DNA from: Leishmania mexicana MHOM/GT/2001/U1103
Lineage: Eukaryota; Euglenozoa; Kinetoplastea; Trypanosomatida; Trypanosomatidae
Length of the DNA: 64,000 nt
Direction of reading: 5' to 3'
NCBI RefSeq assembly: GCF_000234665.1
Contig: NC_018305.1
Location: 125,929 to 189,928, forward strand
The notes under the pieces were generated by a model that saw only the letters and a program-made list of their open reading frames with translations, had not been told where the DNA came from and made no database searches. A program made the position numbers and the translations under genes. Within the stretch, counting starts at the first letter, position 1, and each line of letters begins with the position of its first letter. Shown one piece after another: positions 28,774 through 37,768 of this stretch.

Positions 28774-30639
28774 ATGCCACCACCACCACCGCCACTGCCA
28801 TCCTCTGCCTCGTCCTCCGCCCAACCGCGGTCGTCTACCCACAAGCCGGCACGCAAGCCGCTCAGCATTGATGACGTCACCATCGACTTCTCCGCCGTCG
28901 CTGCGAGCAGCGGCGGGGCCACGTCCGCCGCGCCTGGAGCAGTCCCAAGTCTCCTCGACATGATGGCAGCGCAGCAGCAAGACCACGACGGGGACGGGAG
29001 TGCCCAGCATCGCGGCGGTGGCCGCCGTTACCAGGGCGTGTCGGACGTGCGCGCCTTCGACCCGAGCCTGCAGGGCATTATGCAGCGGTACACCAGAAGG
29101 GCCGCCGACGCGGCGGGCTCCGTTGGTGGCGGCCCTGCCCGACGCAGAAAGGCCGTCTTTGGTGCGCAGCAGCACCAGCAGCAGCACGCATCTGCCGAGG
29201 AGCCAGCGCTGCAGACTCCCTCGGCGGCACACTCCGTCGAACCTGTACCGCCGTCGACCCTCGAGACTTCTCAAGCGGCGCTTGACTTCCTCGTAGAGGC
29301 GCAGCAGCAGCAGCAGACCTCCGCAGCGGCGTTGCGGCAACGCTGTGATGCCTACCTCACACAGCTGCGCGCCTTTTGCCAGCGCGGACGCCGGACGGAC
29401 GGCGAGAGCGCCGGCAACACGCATGCAGAGGGGCCGGCCACGGCGTTCCCTGATGGCGGCAATGCACAGACGAACTCGCTTCTTCGGCAACTCTTCGCGG
29501 ACGGCGTCCCCGACATTGAACCGTGGGACCGCTGGACCTCGACGATGCCGCGCTACGGCAACGTCAGCAACAGCAGCGGCGGCGGCGGCGCGCACCTCGT
29601 CGTGTCGCCGCTGACGGCCACAGTGGCGCAGATCCGGGCGGCGCAGCTGGATCTGGTGCATCACCCCGTGATCCCGGACACGCACTACACGCAGTACTAC
29701 GAGTACCGTGACTTGGAGCACCCGGTTATCCAGAAGGAGTACAAGACCACGGAGGAGCGGCGTGCCGAGCGGCGCGAGCGACTCAGAGCGAAGCAGGCGA
29801 AGGCGCAGCAGAAGCCAGTGGCAGCCTCTGATGCAGGGGCGTTACACGACGCCACCAGTAGCAGCAGTGGCCCGACGGCGCTCGCCTCGTCGGCAGCGAG
29901 TCGCCTCCTGCACGACCGGCTCTCCACGAAGAACCTGGCCTTGAACCTCTTCGGCTCCAGTGTGCTGAACCCGCTGGCGACGGACACGAAGGTGCTGGAG
30001 CAGTACGAGCTGCGCAACTTGGAACACCAGCGGCGCAATCACGACCGCCACGTCGCCGCACTACCGGATCAAATCCTGAAGCGCGCGCGCGATCAGCGTC
30101 GCCACGCCACCGAGGCACCACTGCTGCGCGCCTACCGCGTCTTCCCGATCTTCGCCGCGGCCCACCTCGGCAAGCTGCGCAACTTCGCCAACGACAACTT
30201 GCTGCGCGGTTTCGTGTTGTACGTCGCCGATTGCGACGCGGTGATCGTCCTGGCCGGCGGCGAGGTGGCGGCGCGGCATCTGGATCGGTGGATCATGCAC
30301 AAGATGGCCTGGGAGCACCCCGACACGCGCGCCGTGCGGCTCTGCAGCGTGCCGCTGATGGACGCAGAGAGCTTCTCCTTTCACCTGAAGAAGGCGCAAG
30401 GGCAGCCGCACAAGAGGACCAAGACGGCGGCCGGTAAGCGCAACGGCACACTGGACAACATGGACGGCGATGACGCGACAGAGCCGGTCTTCATCAATAT
30501 GGTGCCCACCGTCGAGGAGGCGGAGACCTTCCTGCGTCGCCTTCCCGCGCCGTCGAGCCCGTGGTCCGATTTGTGTGGAGTGTGGCGCGCTGCCTTCTTG
30601 CGTGACGGACTTCAACCCGTTGGCGGAGGACATCATTAA
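28774..30639 (+). CDS. PRP3: U4/U6 snRNP protein PRP3 homologue
   Basis: 621 residues starting MPPPPPPLPSS. The C-terminal half follows the PRP3 plan. A basic helix (TEERRAERRERLRAKQAK, about 328-345) precedes NLALNLFGSSVLNPLATDTK, which parallels the PRP3 segment before its 'DPTKVE' helix. The C-terminal DUF1115-type domain starts near 450 and contains GGEVAARHLDRWIMHKMAWE, like the 'GG-x-KA...RLMLHRIKW' core of PRP3. It ends with a VPTVEEAETFLRRLP block like PRP3's last helix. PRP3 is a U4/U6 di-snRNP protein needed for tri-snRNP assembly; trypanosomatids need it for SL trans-splicing. The N-terminal half is low-complexity. The match is from motif reading by eye, and the core is diverged. 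Confidence 0.8.
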   Translation: MPPPPPPLPSSASSSAQPRSSTHKPARKPLSIDDVTIDFSAVAASSGGATSAAPGAVPSLLDMMAAQQQDHDGDGSAQHRGGGRRYQGVSDVRAFDPSLQGIMQRYTRRAADAAGSVGGGPARRRKAVFGAQQHQQQHASAEEPALQTPSAAHSVEPVPPSTLETSQAALDFLVEAQQQQQTSAAALRQRCDAYLTQLRAFCQRGRRTDGESAGNTHAEGPATAFPDGGNAQTNSLLRQLFADGVPDIEPWDRWTSTMPRYGNVSNSSGGGGAHLVVSPLTATVAQIRAAQLDLVHHPVIPDTHYTQYYEYRDLEHPVIQKEYKTTEERRAERRERLRAKQAKAQQKPVAASDAGALHDATSSSSGPTALASSAASRLLHDRLSTKNLALNLFGSSVLNPLATDTKVLEQYELRNLEHQRRNHDRHVAALPDQILKRARDQRRHATEAPLLRAYRVFPIFAAAHLGKLRNFANDNLLRGFVLYVADCDAVIVLAGGEVAARHLDRWIMHKMAWEHPDTRAVRLCSVPLMDAESFSFHLKKAQGQPHKRTKTAAGKRNGTLDNMDGDDATEPVFINMVPTVEEAETFLRRLPAPSSPWSDLCGVWRAAFLRDGLQPVGGGHH

Positions 30640-31179
30640 AGTGGCAAGTCGGGCGCGCGGTGGTGGCGTCGGTGGTTGAAGCATGCACGCATGCACAGCT
30701 GACAGCCTGACCTCTCTCAGCCCACCGCGCAAGCCACGTCCTTCTCCTTTTAGGACGCAAGCACGCCTCCTTAATCCCCCCCCCCTTCTCTGTGAAACCT
30801 GTGATGCATGGCTGCCAAGAAGGCCCTCCCCCCCCCATCCCGTCCCATCTGCGCCACCGATCCTCCACGAGGCGCCCACGGAGCGATCGCCGTGGTCAGT
30901 AAGTGAAGGAGGAGGTGCGTTGGGCGCGTCGCAAGCGCGGCTTCTCCCTCCCTCCCTCCCTCCCGTCCCAGCAAGCGGACACACGCGTGCAGGTACACCA
31001 CGCATGTGCACCCCCAACGCACTCATGGATGCGCTGCCACCGTCACCCTTCTCCCGTCCTCGCACCTCGCTCGCAGCTTCGCTATCGCCCTTATTCTTTT
31101 GTGTGTGTGTGGCCTCCACGCACGCACGCACGCACGCACAAACGACAGGAACGTTGCGCCTCGGCAACCGATACGCAAC
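30640..31179. other. Intergenic spacer before sideroflexin
   Basis: No gene seen. C-rich tracts lie at 30774-30790 and 30825-30845, and a GCAC repeat at 31120-31138. AG at 31147-31148 is the nearest acceptor candidate (31-nt leader); AG at 31073-31074 is another. Confidence 0.6.
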
Positions 31180-32160
31180 ATGGCGGCCACCACCTTCTCG
31201 CTGGAGGGGTCCAAGTACGATATGAACACCTTCTTGGGTCGCGCCCGGTACTGGGGCGAGGCGATCAACCCTGCGCTGCTCCTCGAGAACGAGAGTACGC
31301 TACAGAAGCATCAGATGCTGCTCGACCGGTGGAAGGATGGGCAGGCCCGCAACGTGCCCAGCGCCGACCTCTGGCGCGCGCGCACGGCCGTCGAGAGCTG
31401 CATCCACCCGACCACGCAGGAAGTCATCCCGCCCGCCTTCCGCATGTCCATGTTCCTGCCCATGAACTACTTCGTTGTCCCATTCATGATGCTGCCGTCG
31501 ACGGTCATGAGCGTGGGCCGCACGGTGGCCATTCAGTGGTTCAACCAGAGCTACAACAGTGCCGTCAACTACGCCAACCGCTCGTCCGACAAGCAGCCAG
31601 TGTCGGAGATCCTGAAGGCGTACACGGCGGCGGTCGTCGTGGCGTGCGGCGGCAGCCTGCTCGCGACCATGTTGTTGAAGCGCATCCCGACCGGCACGAC
31701 CACGTCGACGGTGATCCGCGCGACGGTGCCTTTCCTCGCCGTCAGCTGCGCCGCGACGGTGAACTTGGCGAGCATGCGCAAGAACGAGTGGCTCGGCAGC
31801 GGGCAGGGCATCCGCGTCGTCGACGAGGATGGCGTCACGCGCGGCACGAGCGCCGCGGCCGGGTGGGACAGCCTGAAGAAGTGCAGCGTCGCGCGCGTCA
31901 TTTGGAACGCACCGTGCATGATGCTGCCGACGCTGAGCGTCATGCCGCTCATGCGCGTGAGCCCCTTCGCCAGGCGCCACTCAGCGCTCACCGAGTGCCT
32001 GCTGCAGCTGCTCGGCCTCACGCTCGGCGTGCCCCTGGCGCTGGCCGCGTATGACCTTCACCAGGCCATCCCAGCCTCGAAGCTGGAGCCGCCGTTCCGC
32101 AACCTCAAGCGACGCGACGGCTCACCTGTGCAGACGTTCACGTATTACAAGGGGCTGTAG
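31180..32160 (+). CDS. Sideroflexin (mitochondrial inner-membrane carrier)
   Basis: 326 residues, the usual sideroflexin length (about 320). Family hallmarks in order: RARYWGEAINP near the N-terminus, HPTTQEVIPPAFRMSMFLPM (the HPxTxE-PFRMS block, about residues 79-98), and WFNQSYNSAVNYANRSSDKQ (about 119-138). Hydrophobic segments follow, at about 150-170, 185-205, 245-265 and 275-300. Sideroflexins are multi-pass proteins of the mitochondrial inner membrane; human SFXN1 carries serine for one-carbon metabolism. The substrate here is not shown by the sequence. The start at 31180 is the first ATG after the acceptor; the frame open upstream to 31006 has spacer composition. Confidence 0.93.
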   Translation: MAATTFSLEGSKYDMNTFLGRARYWGEAINPALLLENESTLQKHQMLLDRWKDGQARNVPSADLWRARTAVESCIHPTTQEVIPPAFRMSMFLPMNYFVVPFMMLPSTVMSVGRTVAIQWFNQSYNSAVNYANRSSDKQPVSEILKAYTAAVVVACGGSLLATMLLKRIPTGTTTSTVIRATVPFLAVSCAATVNLASMRKNEWLGSGQGIRVVDEDGVTRGTSAAAGWDSLKKCSVARVIWNAPCMMLPTLSVMPLMRVSPFARRHSALTECLLQLLGLTLGVPLALAAYDLHQAIPASKLEPPFRNLKRRDGSPVQTFTYYKGL

Positions 32161-32359
32161 ACGCCACTGTGTGGGGCGGAGAAAAGGTCGGAAAGGTGAC
32201 CGGAGTGGCACGAGGGAGGAGGGGGCGATGTAGCGACATGGAAGTCGCACGCGCACCGTCGACGAGGTCGCAGCCCAGCTAGAGACCCGGGGCTTTGCGA
32301 AGCTTGGGTGTCCACCCCTCTGTCGGTGTACGTGTCCGTTGTCTCCGTATGTGTATCCA

Positions 32360-32391
<32 letters not shown>

Positions 32392-32925
32392 TGTGTGAAC
32401 TGTAGCGGCTTGTCTCCCCTGCCGCACGCTCGTGGCCCCTCCCCCTCCTCCTCCTCGCCGCTTCGACGTCTCCCCGCGGGGGGGTCATGAAAACGCAGCG
32501 GCGCCGGAGCAGGAGTGGCAAGAAGCGGGGGCGGGGCGGCGCCGCTCGTACCCGCCATGTTCGTTGGCATGGATCAATCGTCCAGGGGGTGCCGCGGCCA
32601 CCGCGCCATCATCGCCCCTCTCTCATTCTCTCCTTCCCTCCCTCTCTCCTTCCGCCCCTTCTCCTGCTTGCAATGCGATGCACAGCTACGCGCACCAGCC
32701 TCAGTATCGACCTCCGCCGCCCGTGCACGGCTCTCAGCGCCCACCACCACGAGCACCGCCATCGCTTTCCCCCCCCCCCTCCCTCCCTCCCCCCTTCCAC
32801 GCGCGCAGACAGGCAAGCGTGCACACGTCGATACGTGCGTGCGTGCGTGCGTGCGTGTGCGTGAACGCGCCCAAGCATTGGCCCCCTCCTCCTCCTCCTC
32901 CGTATCGTTTCCCTGTGACGCCGTC
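32161..32925. other. Intergenic spacer before WD40-like gene
   Basis: No gene seen. It contains a GT run (32371-32396) and two strong pyrimidine tracts: 32622-32670 with AG 32684-32685, and 32766-32798 with AG 32807-32808. Both are plausible trans-splice acceptors for the next gene. Confidence 0.6.
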
Positions 32926-35814
32926 ATGCGCAGTGCCTCGAAGTCGACGGGTGCCGATCTGTCCTCGTCTTCGCTGCCGGCGCCGTCTGCTGCTCCCACC
33001 GCCGTCACAGTCACAACTGAGACACCAGTAGAGCCGGCCACCGCCATCGCCGCGGCAGACAAGGACGGCGCTGAGGCAGAGCTGAGGCAGCGCAGCTGGA
33101 AACCCATCAAAGATGGGCGCTTCCGCATCGCCCTCACCCATCACCACGCCAGCAGTGACGATGACACTGGAGCGGCGCCATTGTCTTTCACGAGCACCGC
33201 GCTGGAGGATGTCAGCGACGACGCCGCGGCGTCGTCACTCAGCGAACAGGTCTGCCGCACCCTCTCGAGCACCGCCCGGTGCAACGAGTGCAGACCCAGC
33301 GAGCCGCACATCGACGTCCGTGTGGAGGCATCGCTGGTGAACGCGATCAACAGTGCCTACACCTCCACAGGGTACCCCTTCGTCGTCACCGCCGGCAGCG
33401 CACGCGGTGCCGTCTACGGCTCCTTCATCGACCTCAGCAACCCGTCCCTCAGCTCCCTCGAGCTGCCGCCGCCGCAGTCCATCATTGTCGCCCCGAGCCA
33501 CGCTAGCGACGCTGATCGTCTGCCGGCGCACGGCCTCACGGTGATGGACACCTTGCTAGCGATCCGCTGGAGCCGCGGCGACCGCATAATGCAGACTGCT
33601 GAGGTGGCCGCCGTCGCGCAGGCGAAGCAGACCCCGTCCACGACAGCTGCCGGAGCCGCCGGCAGTCCGCACACGCCAGTCGTCGCACGCGCCATCGCCC
33701 ACCACCTGAACCAGTTCCCGGAGGGCATCCACGCCATCCACTCGTCTCCAGCACTGCGGCAGCTCCTGGTAGAAGGCACCCTACCGACAACGCTGGCAAG
33801 CACACCTTCGGCGCCGATGAACGCGGCCGCGCACGCACCGGCCTCGGCGAGCGGCGGCGCTGGCAGCAGCAGTGCGGCAGCAGGAGCGGCGGCAGCGGCA
33901 GCGCCGTCCATCACCACCACCTCCGCGGCGCCGCAGCTGTCGAATGCAGAGGCAAATGTGCCACCGCTGCCGACGCCGCCGCAGAGCAACGCCCCTGTGC
34001 AGCACACGCTCGTCAGCGCGAGCACCTTCAACCACGTCTCCGTCTACTTCGTTGCCCACCAGGACGGGCAGCTGCTCTACACGGCGCCGATACAAAGCCT
34101 CTCCGCCAGTATTGCGACGCGCAAGGTGACGGCGCACCACCTCATTCTCGTAGGGCGGGAGGAGGTGGACGCGCTCGTGGAGGACCCCTTCACACCGTAC
34201 ACGACGATGCCTCCCCAGCGCACCCGCAGCGCCTTCGCGCATGTTCCGGTTGCCAGCGAGGCGGCCGCTGTCTTCTTCAACTCCAAAACATCGCGCTTCG
34301 TTGGCGCGGATGCCCGCAAGCGGACCGTTGCCGCCGCCCCGCTTCGCTTCAGCGTCGAGCCGCACCTTCTCCTCGGCAACCAGAACGGCGACATCTTCCT
34401 ATTCAGCCTCCTGCAAGAGCGCATTGTGCAGCATGTAAACTACAACGCCGGCCGACCGGGCGCGAGCGGCAGCAAGGGGGCGGGCAGCAAGCTCGTCTGC
34501 TCCCCCGTCTCGTGCATCGCAGAGGTGCAGAACGGCATCGAGAAGCGCATCACGCGCATGGTCGAGTCCGCCGCCATGGCAAAGCGCAACCGCCGACGGT
34601 CCTTTGACAGCGACGGCGTCCCAACCGGCTTCCACGCCAGCGCCCAGGCCGCGGCGCCGTCCCACTACTACTACGACGTCCCCCCGTCCCTCTACGCTGT
34701 CGGCTTCGACGATGGCCAGATGCTGATCGTGTGCGTCACGTGCGAAGGCGGGTGGATGCTGCGGCACCTCAACAACCACCACTTTGGACTGCGGCCAATC
34801 CACTCCATCGCCGTGCGTGTGCCGTCCTTCTACGCACGGCTGTGGACCAGCTACCTGCCCCCGATCACCCCCGCGGACCACGGCAGCAAGTCCGCGGTCG
34901 CAGCACCGCCCCCCATCACCACCCTCATCACGGCCGAGTCGGCGCTCACTGTGCACGAGGAGGAGCAACTCGTGGCAGCCGTATCGTGCAATGGCGGCGC
35001 CATCGCGCTGGTGCGGCTGCCCGGGATGGAGGTCATCTCCTCCGTTGCCCCGACCGCCTACAACGCCGTCGGCGAGATCCTGGCGCTGCAGTGGACCGCC
35101 ACGTCGCCGCGCTACCTGCTGACGCCGGATATCCTCGTCGCCTCCGGCGAGGACGACACGATGACTGCCTTTCAGCTGCTCACGCAGCTCCTCGTGACCA
35201 CCAGCGATGGGAACCACCACAACGGCAACGAAAACGTGTCGCGCATGTCGTCCACGGAGTCCACGCCGGCGAATGCGCGGCTGCGCATCCTCGAGAAGAG
35301 GCGGTTCCACCGCAGCTGGGTCACCCGATTGAACCTGATGCCGGTGGTCGTCCCCGCCGCGACGGTCAACGCAAAGGTCGCTGGCAGGTCGAGCAGCGGC
35401 GGCATGCCGCAGTACCTCGGCGTGTGCCTCGTCGCCTCCTCCTATGACCACCGCACCTCTTTCTGGCCGTACATGTTCAGTGGGCAGCAGCAGCAGCAGC
35501 AGCAGGGAGCCGGTGAGGCGGAAGGCTCCAGCAGCGCCAACGCTGCGGCATCAGCGTGGAGCCTGGGTGATGGTGCCAGCAGTGTGGAGCATGTGGACTC
35601 GCTGATGTCGGGCTTCACCAACAACAACGTCCCCTTCGGCACGATTGCGGTGCCGGATCGGTATGTGCTCGTCGACGGCCCGACAACGGCGTACCCGCTG
35701 CACCTGGAGCTCGTCATCGACGCTGCGGCCGCCGGCGCCGGCACAAGCTACTTCCTGACGACGGTGTGCTGCCGTGGCAAGCTAAAGTTCTGGTCCGTGC
35801 AGGTGAAGGTCTAG
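32926..35814 (+). CDS. WD40-like repeat protein (possibly WDR20/CreC-like)
   Basis: 962 residues from MRSASKSTGADL; the frame is open upstream to 32515 but that part is C/T spacer. Beta-propeller-type strands recur in the C-terminal two thirds: LLLGNQNGDIFLFSL, YAVGFDDGQMLIVCVTCEGG, LVAAVSCNGGAIALVRLPG, ILVASGEDDTMTAFQLL and CLVASSYDHRTSFWPYMFSG, ending in TTVCCRGKLKFWSVQVKV. The spacing and the last blade fit a WD40 protein with long insertions. The architecture resembles WDR20/DMWD/CreC adaptors, which activate USP12/USP46-type deubiquitinases in other eukaryotes, but I call this only tentatively. An Ala/Ser/Thr-rich linker with polyAla lies at about residues 300-345. A Gln run is coded at 35486-35503. 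Confidence 0.7.
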   Translation: MRSASKSTGADLSSSSLPAPSAAPTAVTVTTETPVEPATAIAAADKDGAEAELRQRSWKPIKDGRFRIALTHHHASSDDDTGAAPLSFTSTALEDVSDDAAASSLSEQVCRTLSSTARCNECRPSEPHIDVRVEASLVNAINSAYTSTGYPFVVTAGSARGAVYGSFIDLSNPSLSSLELPPPQSIIVAPSHASDADRLPAHGLTVMDTLLAIRWSRGDRIMQTAEVAAVAQAKQTPSTTAAGAAGSPHTPVVARAIAHHLNQFPEGIHAIHSSPALRQLLVEGTLPTTLASTPSAPMNAAAHAPASASGGAGSSSAAAGAAAAAAPSITTTSAAPQLSNAEANVPPLPTPPQSNAPVQHTLVSASTFNHVSVYFVAHQDGQLLYTAPIQSLSASIATRKVTAHHLILVGREEVDALVEDPFTPYTTMPPQRTRSAFAHVPVASEAAAVFFNSKTSRFVGADARKRTVAAAPLRFSVEPHLLLGNQNGDIFLFSLLQERIVQHVNYNAGRPGASGSKGAGSKLVCSPVSCIAEVQNGIEKRITRMVESAAMAKRNRRRSFDSDGVPTGFHASAQAAAPSHYYYDVPPSLYAVGFDDGQMLIVCVTCEGGWMLRHLNNHHFGLRPIHSIAVRVPSFYARLWTSYLPPITPADHGSKSAVAAPPPITTLITAESALTVHEEEQLVAAVSCNGGAIALVRLPGMEVISSVAPTAYNAVGEILALQWTATSPRYLLTPDILVASGEDDTMTAFQLLTQLLVTTSDGNHHNGNENVSRMSSTESTPANARLRILEKRRFHRSWVTRLNLMPVVVPAATVNAKVAGRSSSGGMPQYLGVCLVASSYDHRTSFWPYMFSGQQQQQQQGAGEAEGSSSANAAASAWSLGDGASSVEHVDSLMSGFTNNNVPFGTIAVPDRYVLVDGPTTAYPLHLELVIDAAAAGAGTSYFLTTVCCRGKLKFWSVQVKV

Positions 35815-36298
35815 TCACCCGTGTGTTTTGTGTGTGTGTGTAGACTATTGGGAGCACGTGGTCGTCACTGGCACTTGAAGGTGATGTCTGGCCGCGTCGG
35901 GGGGGGGGCGCACGGCTCTCGTTGCGGGTGCCGTCCGTCACAGCGTAGGCCTGCACCCAACGCCACCTCCACCCCTCGCGCTTGTCGCTTCCTCTTGTTG
36001 TGGCGGTGCGCCCATGGCTCTCTTGGTTGGCGTCATGCTCATCTCGTGTCGCTCCCTGTGTGCCTACGTGTGCACAAGTGGTGGTGGTGGTGGTGGGTGT
36101 CTGCATCTCTGGATCAGTGTGCNNNNNNNNNNNNNNNNNNNNNNNNNNNNNNNNNNNNNNNNNNNNNNNNNNNNNNNNNNNNNNNNNNNNNNNNNNNNNN
36201 NNNNNNNNNNNNNNNNNNNNNNCAACTAGCCCACTCCGCACACCTGAACACCCTTCGCTGCCCACGTCTTCACTGTGTCGCAGGGGAGAGGGGCCGTC
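35815..36298. other. Spacer with assembly gap, before REL1
   Basis: Holds the 3' UTR of the WD40-like gene, a GGT run (36081-36097), the 100-N gap, and a 76-base leader region. The AG at 36282-36283 after CTTCACTGTGTCGC is the nearest acceptor; the main pyrimidine tract may lie in the gap. Confidence 0.65.
36123..36222. other. Assembly gap of 100 N
   Basis: Exactly 100 undetermined bases, the usual placeholder for a scaffold join of unknown length. It follows a GGT repeat, a likely cause of the break. The coding frame of REL1 begins 77 bases after it and is unaffected. Confidence 0.99.
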
Positions 36299-37768
36299 AT
36301 GCGTCGACTGGCACTGCATCGCGCGCCACGCTGCAGCCATGTCACTCTGTGCAGCAGACGGGGAAGCGGCAGCGTTCTGAGGCGCCCGGCATCGGCGCCA
36401 TTATCGGCGACCGCCGTCTCTCCACCATGCCTCTCCACCACCACCACCATCACCACCTCGTCGCAGAGTCTCGCCACCCCACGCCGCCATTACATACCAC
36501 TTCCCCAGAACCAAGAGGACTTCTCGGCCTACACAGAGATCGATCTACCGACGGAGACGCGCATTGACGCGATCCGGCGCACGGGCATCGCGAACCAGGA
36601 GTGGGTGGCGTGCGAGAAGGTCCACGGCACAAACTTTGCCATCTACCTCATCAACGAAACCGAGGTGCGGTTCGCGAAGCGCAGCGGCATCATGGACCCG
36701 AGCGAGAACTTCTTCGGCTACCACCTCCTCATCGACGACTTCACGGCGCAGGTCCGCGCGTTGTGTGCGCTGCTGAAGCGCAAGTACGGCGTGACGGGCC
36801 GCATGGGCCGCGTCGTGCTGCACGGGGAATTGTTCGGTGCCAAGTACAAGCATCCGCTCGTGCCCAAGAGTACCAAGTGGTGCACGCTGCCGAATAAGAA
36901 GAGGATCCCGATCGCGGGGGTGGAGATACAGAGCGAGCCGTTCCCGCAGTACAGCCCGGAGCTGCACTACTTCGCATTCGACGTCAAGTACTCCGTCTCG
37001 GGTGATGAGGAGGATGTGGTGCTGCTGCCCTTCGACGACTTCACGGAGGTGTGCGCGCAGGTGCCGAATCTCCTGTACGCGAAGCCGCTGGTGCGCGGCA
37101 CGCTGGACGAGTGCCTCGCCTTCGACGTGGAGAACTTCATCACACCGCTGCCCGCGCTGCTCGGGCTGGGCAACTACCCGCTCGAAGGCAACCTCGCCGA
37201 GGGCGTCGTCATCCGCCACGTGCGCCGCGGCGACCCGGCGGTGGAGAGCAGCGGGGTCTCGACGATCATCAAGCTGCGCTGCTCTTCCTTCATGGAGCTC
37301 AAGCACCCCGGCAAGCAGCAGGAGCTGAAGGCGACGTTCCTCGACACCGTGCGTGCCGGCGCGCTGCAGCGCGTGCGCAGAGGCAAGAAGGTGACGGTGC
37401 TGGCGGACTCGATGCTGCCGAAGCTGGAGGCGGCCGCGAACGCGCTGCTGCTGAACAACGTCAGCGAGGGTCGTCTGAGCAACGTGCTGTCGAAGATCGG
37501 CCGCGAGCCGCTGCTGACCGGCGAAGTGACGCAGGAGGATGTCGCGCTGATGCTCGCGCAGGACGCCCTGAAGGACTTTCTGAAAGAGACAGACCCGGTC
37601 GTGTTGAACACATCGCTTTCTTTTCGCAAGACGCTCATCCGCAGCGTGTACTTCGCGGCGGAAGAGCTGCTGCAGGGCGAATGGAATCGCATGATGGACC
37701 GGCTAAAGGCGTCGCAGGCGGAGATCGACGCCGCCATTGCCGCGCAGGAGAAGGCAGAGGCGCAGTGA
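36299..37768 (+). CDS. REL1: Mitochondrial RNA-editing ligase 1
   Basis: 489 residues; closely follows kinetoplastid REL1, the ATP-dependent RNA ligase of the deletion subcomplex of the U-insertion/deletion editosome. Nucleotidyltransferase motifs: I, EKVHGTNF with the AMP-accepting Lys107; RSGIMDPSENFFGY; III, HGELFGAKYKHP; IIIa, HYFAFDVKYSVS; IV, NLAEGVVIRHVRRG; V, STIIKLRCSSFMELKHPGK. The C-terminal helical domain that anchors REL1 in the editosome follows (about 350-489). The N-terminus MRRLALHRAPRCSHVTLCSR is Arg-rich without acidic residues, as expected for a mitochondrial presequence, and extends about 60 residues before the catalytic core. A GTG-led extension upstream is not used because the ATG at 36299 is the first ATG after the AG at 36282-36283. 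Confidence 0.97.
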   Translation: MRRLALHRAPRCSHVTLCSRRGSGSVLRRPASAPLSATAVSPPCLSTTTTITTSSQSLATPRRHYIPLPQNQEDFSAYTEIDLPTETRIDAIRRTGIANQEWVACEKVHGTNFAIYLINETEVRFAKRSGIMDPSENFFGYHLLIDDFTAQVRALCALLKRKYGVTGRMGRVVLHGELFGAKYKHPLVPKSTKWCTLPNKKRIPIAGVEIQSEPFPQYSPELHYFAFDVKYSVSGDEEDVVLLPFDDFTEVCAQVPNLLYAKPLVRGTLDECLAFDVENFITPLPALLGLGNYPLEGNLAEGVVIRHVRRGDPAVESSGVSTIIKLRCSSFMELKHPGKQQELKATFLDTVRAGALQRVRRGKKVTVLADSMLPKLEAAANALLLNNVSEGRLSNVLSKIGREPLLTGEVTQEDVALMLAQDALKDFLKETDPVVLNTSLSFRKTLIRSVYFAAEELLQGEWNRMMDRLKASQAEIDAAIAAQEKAEAQ

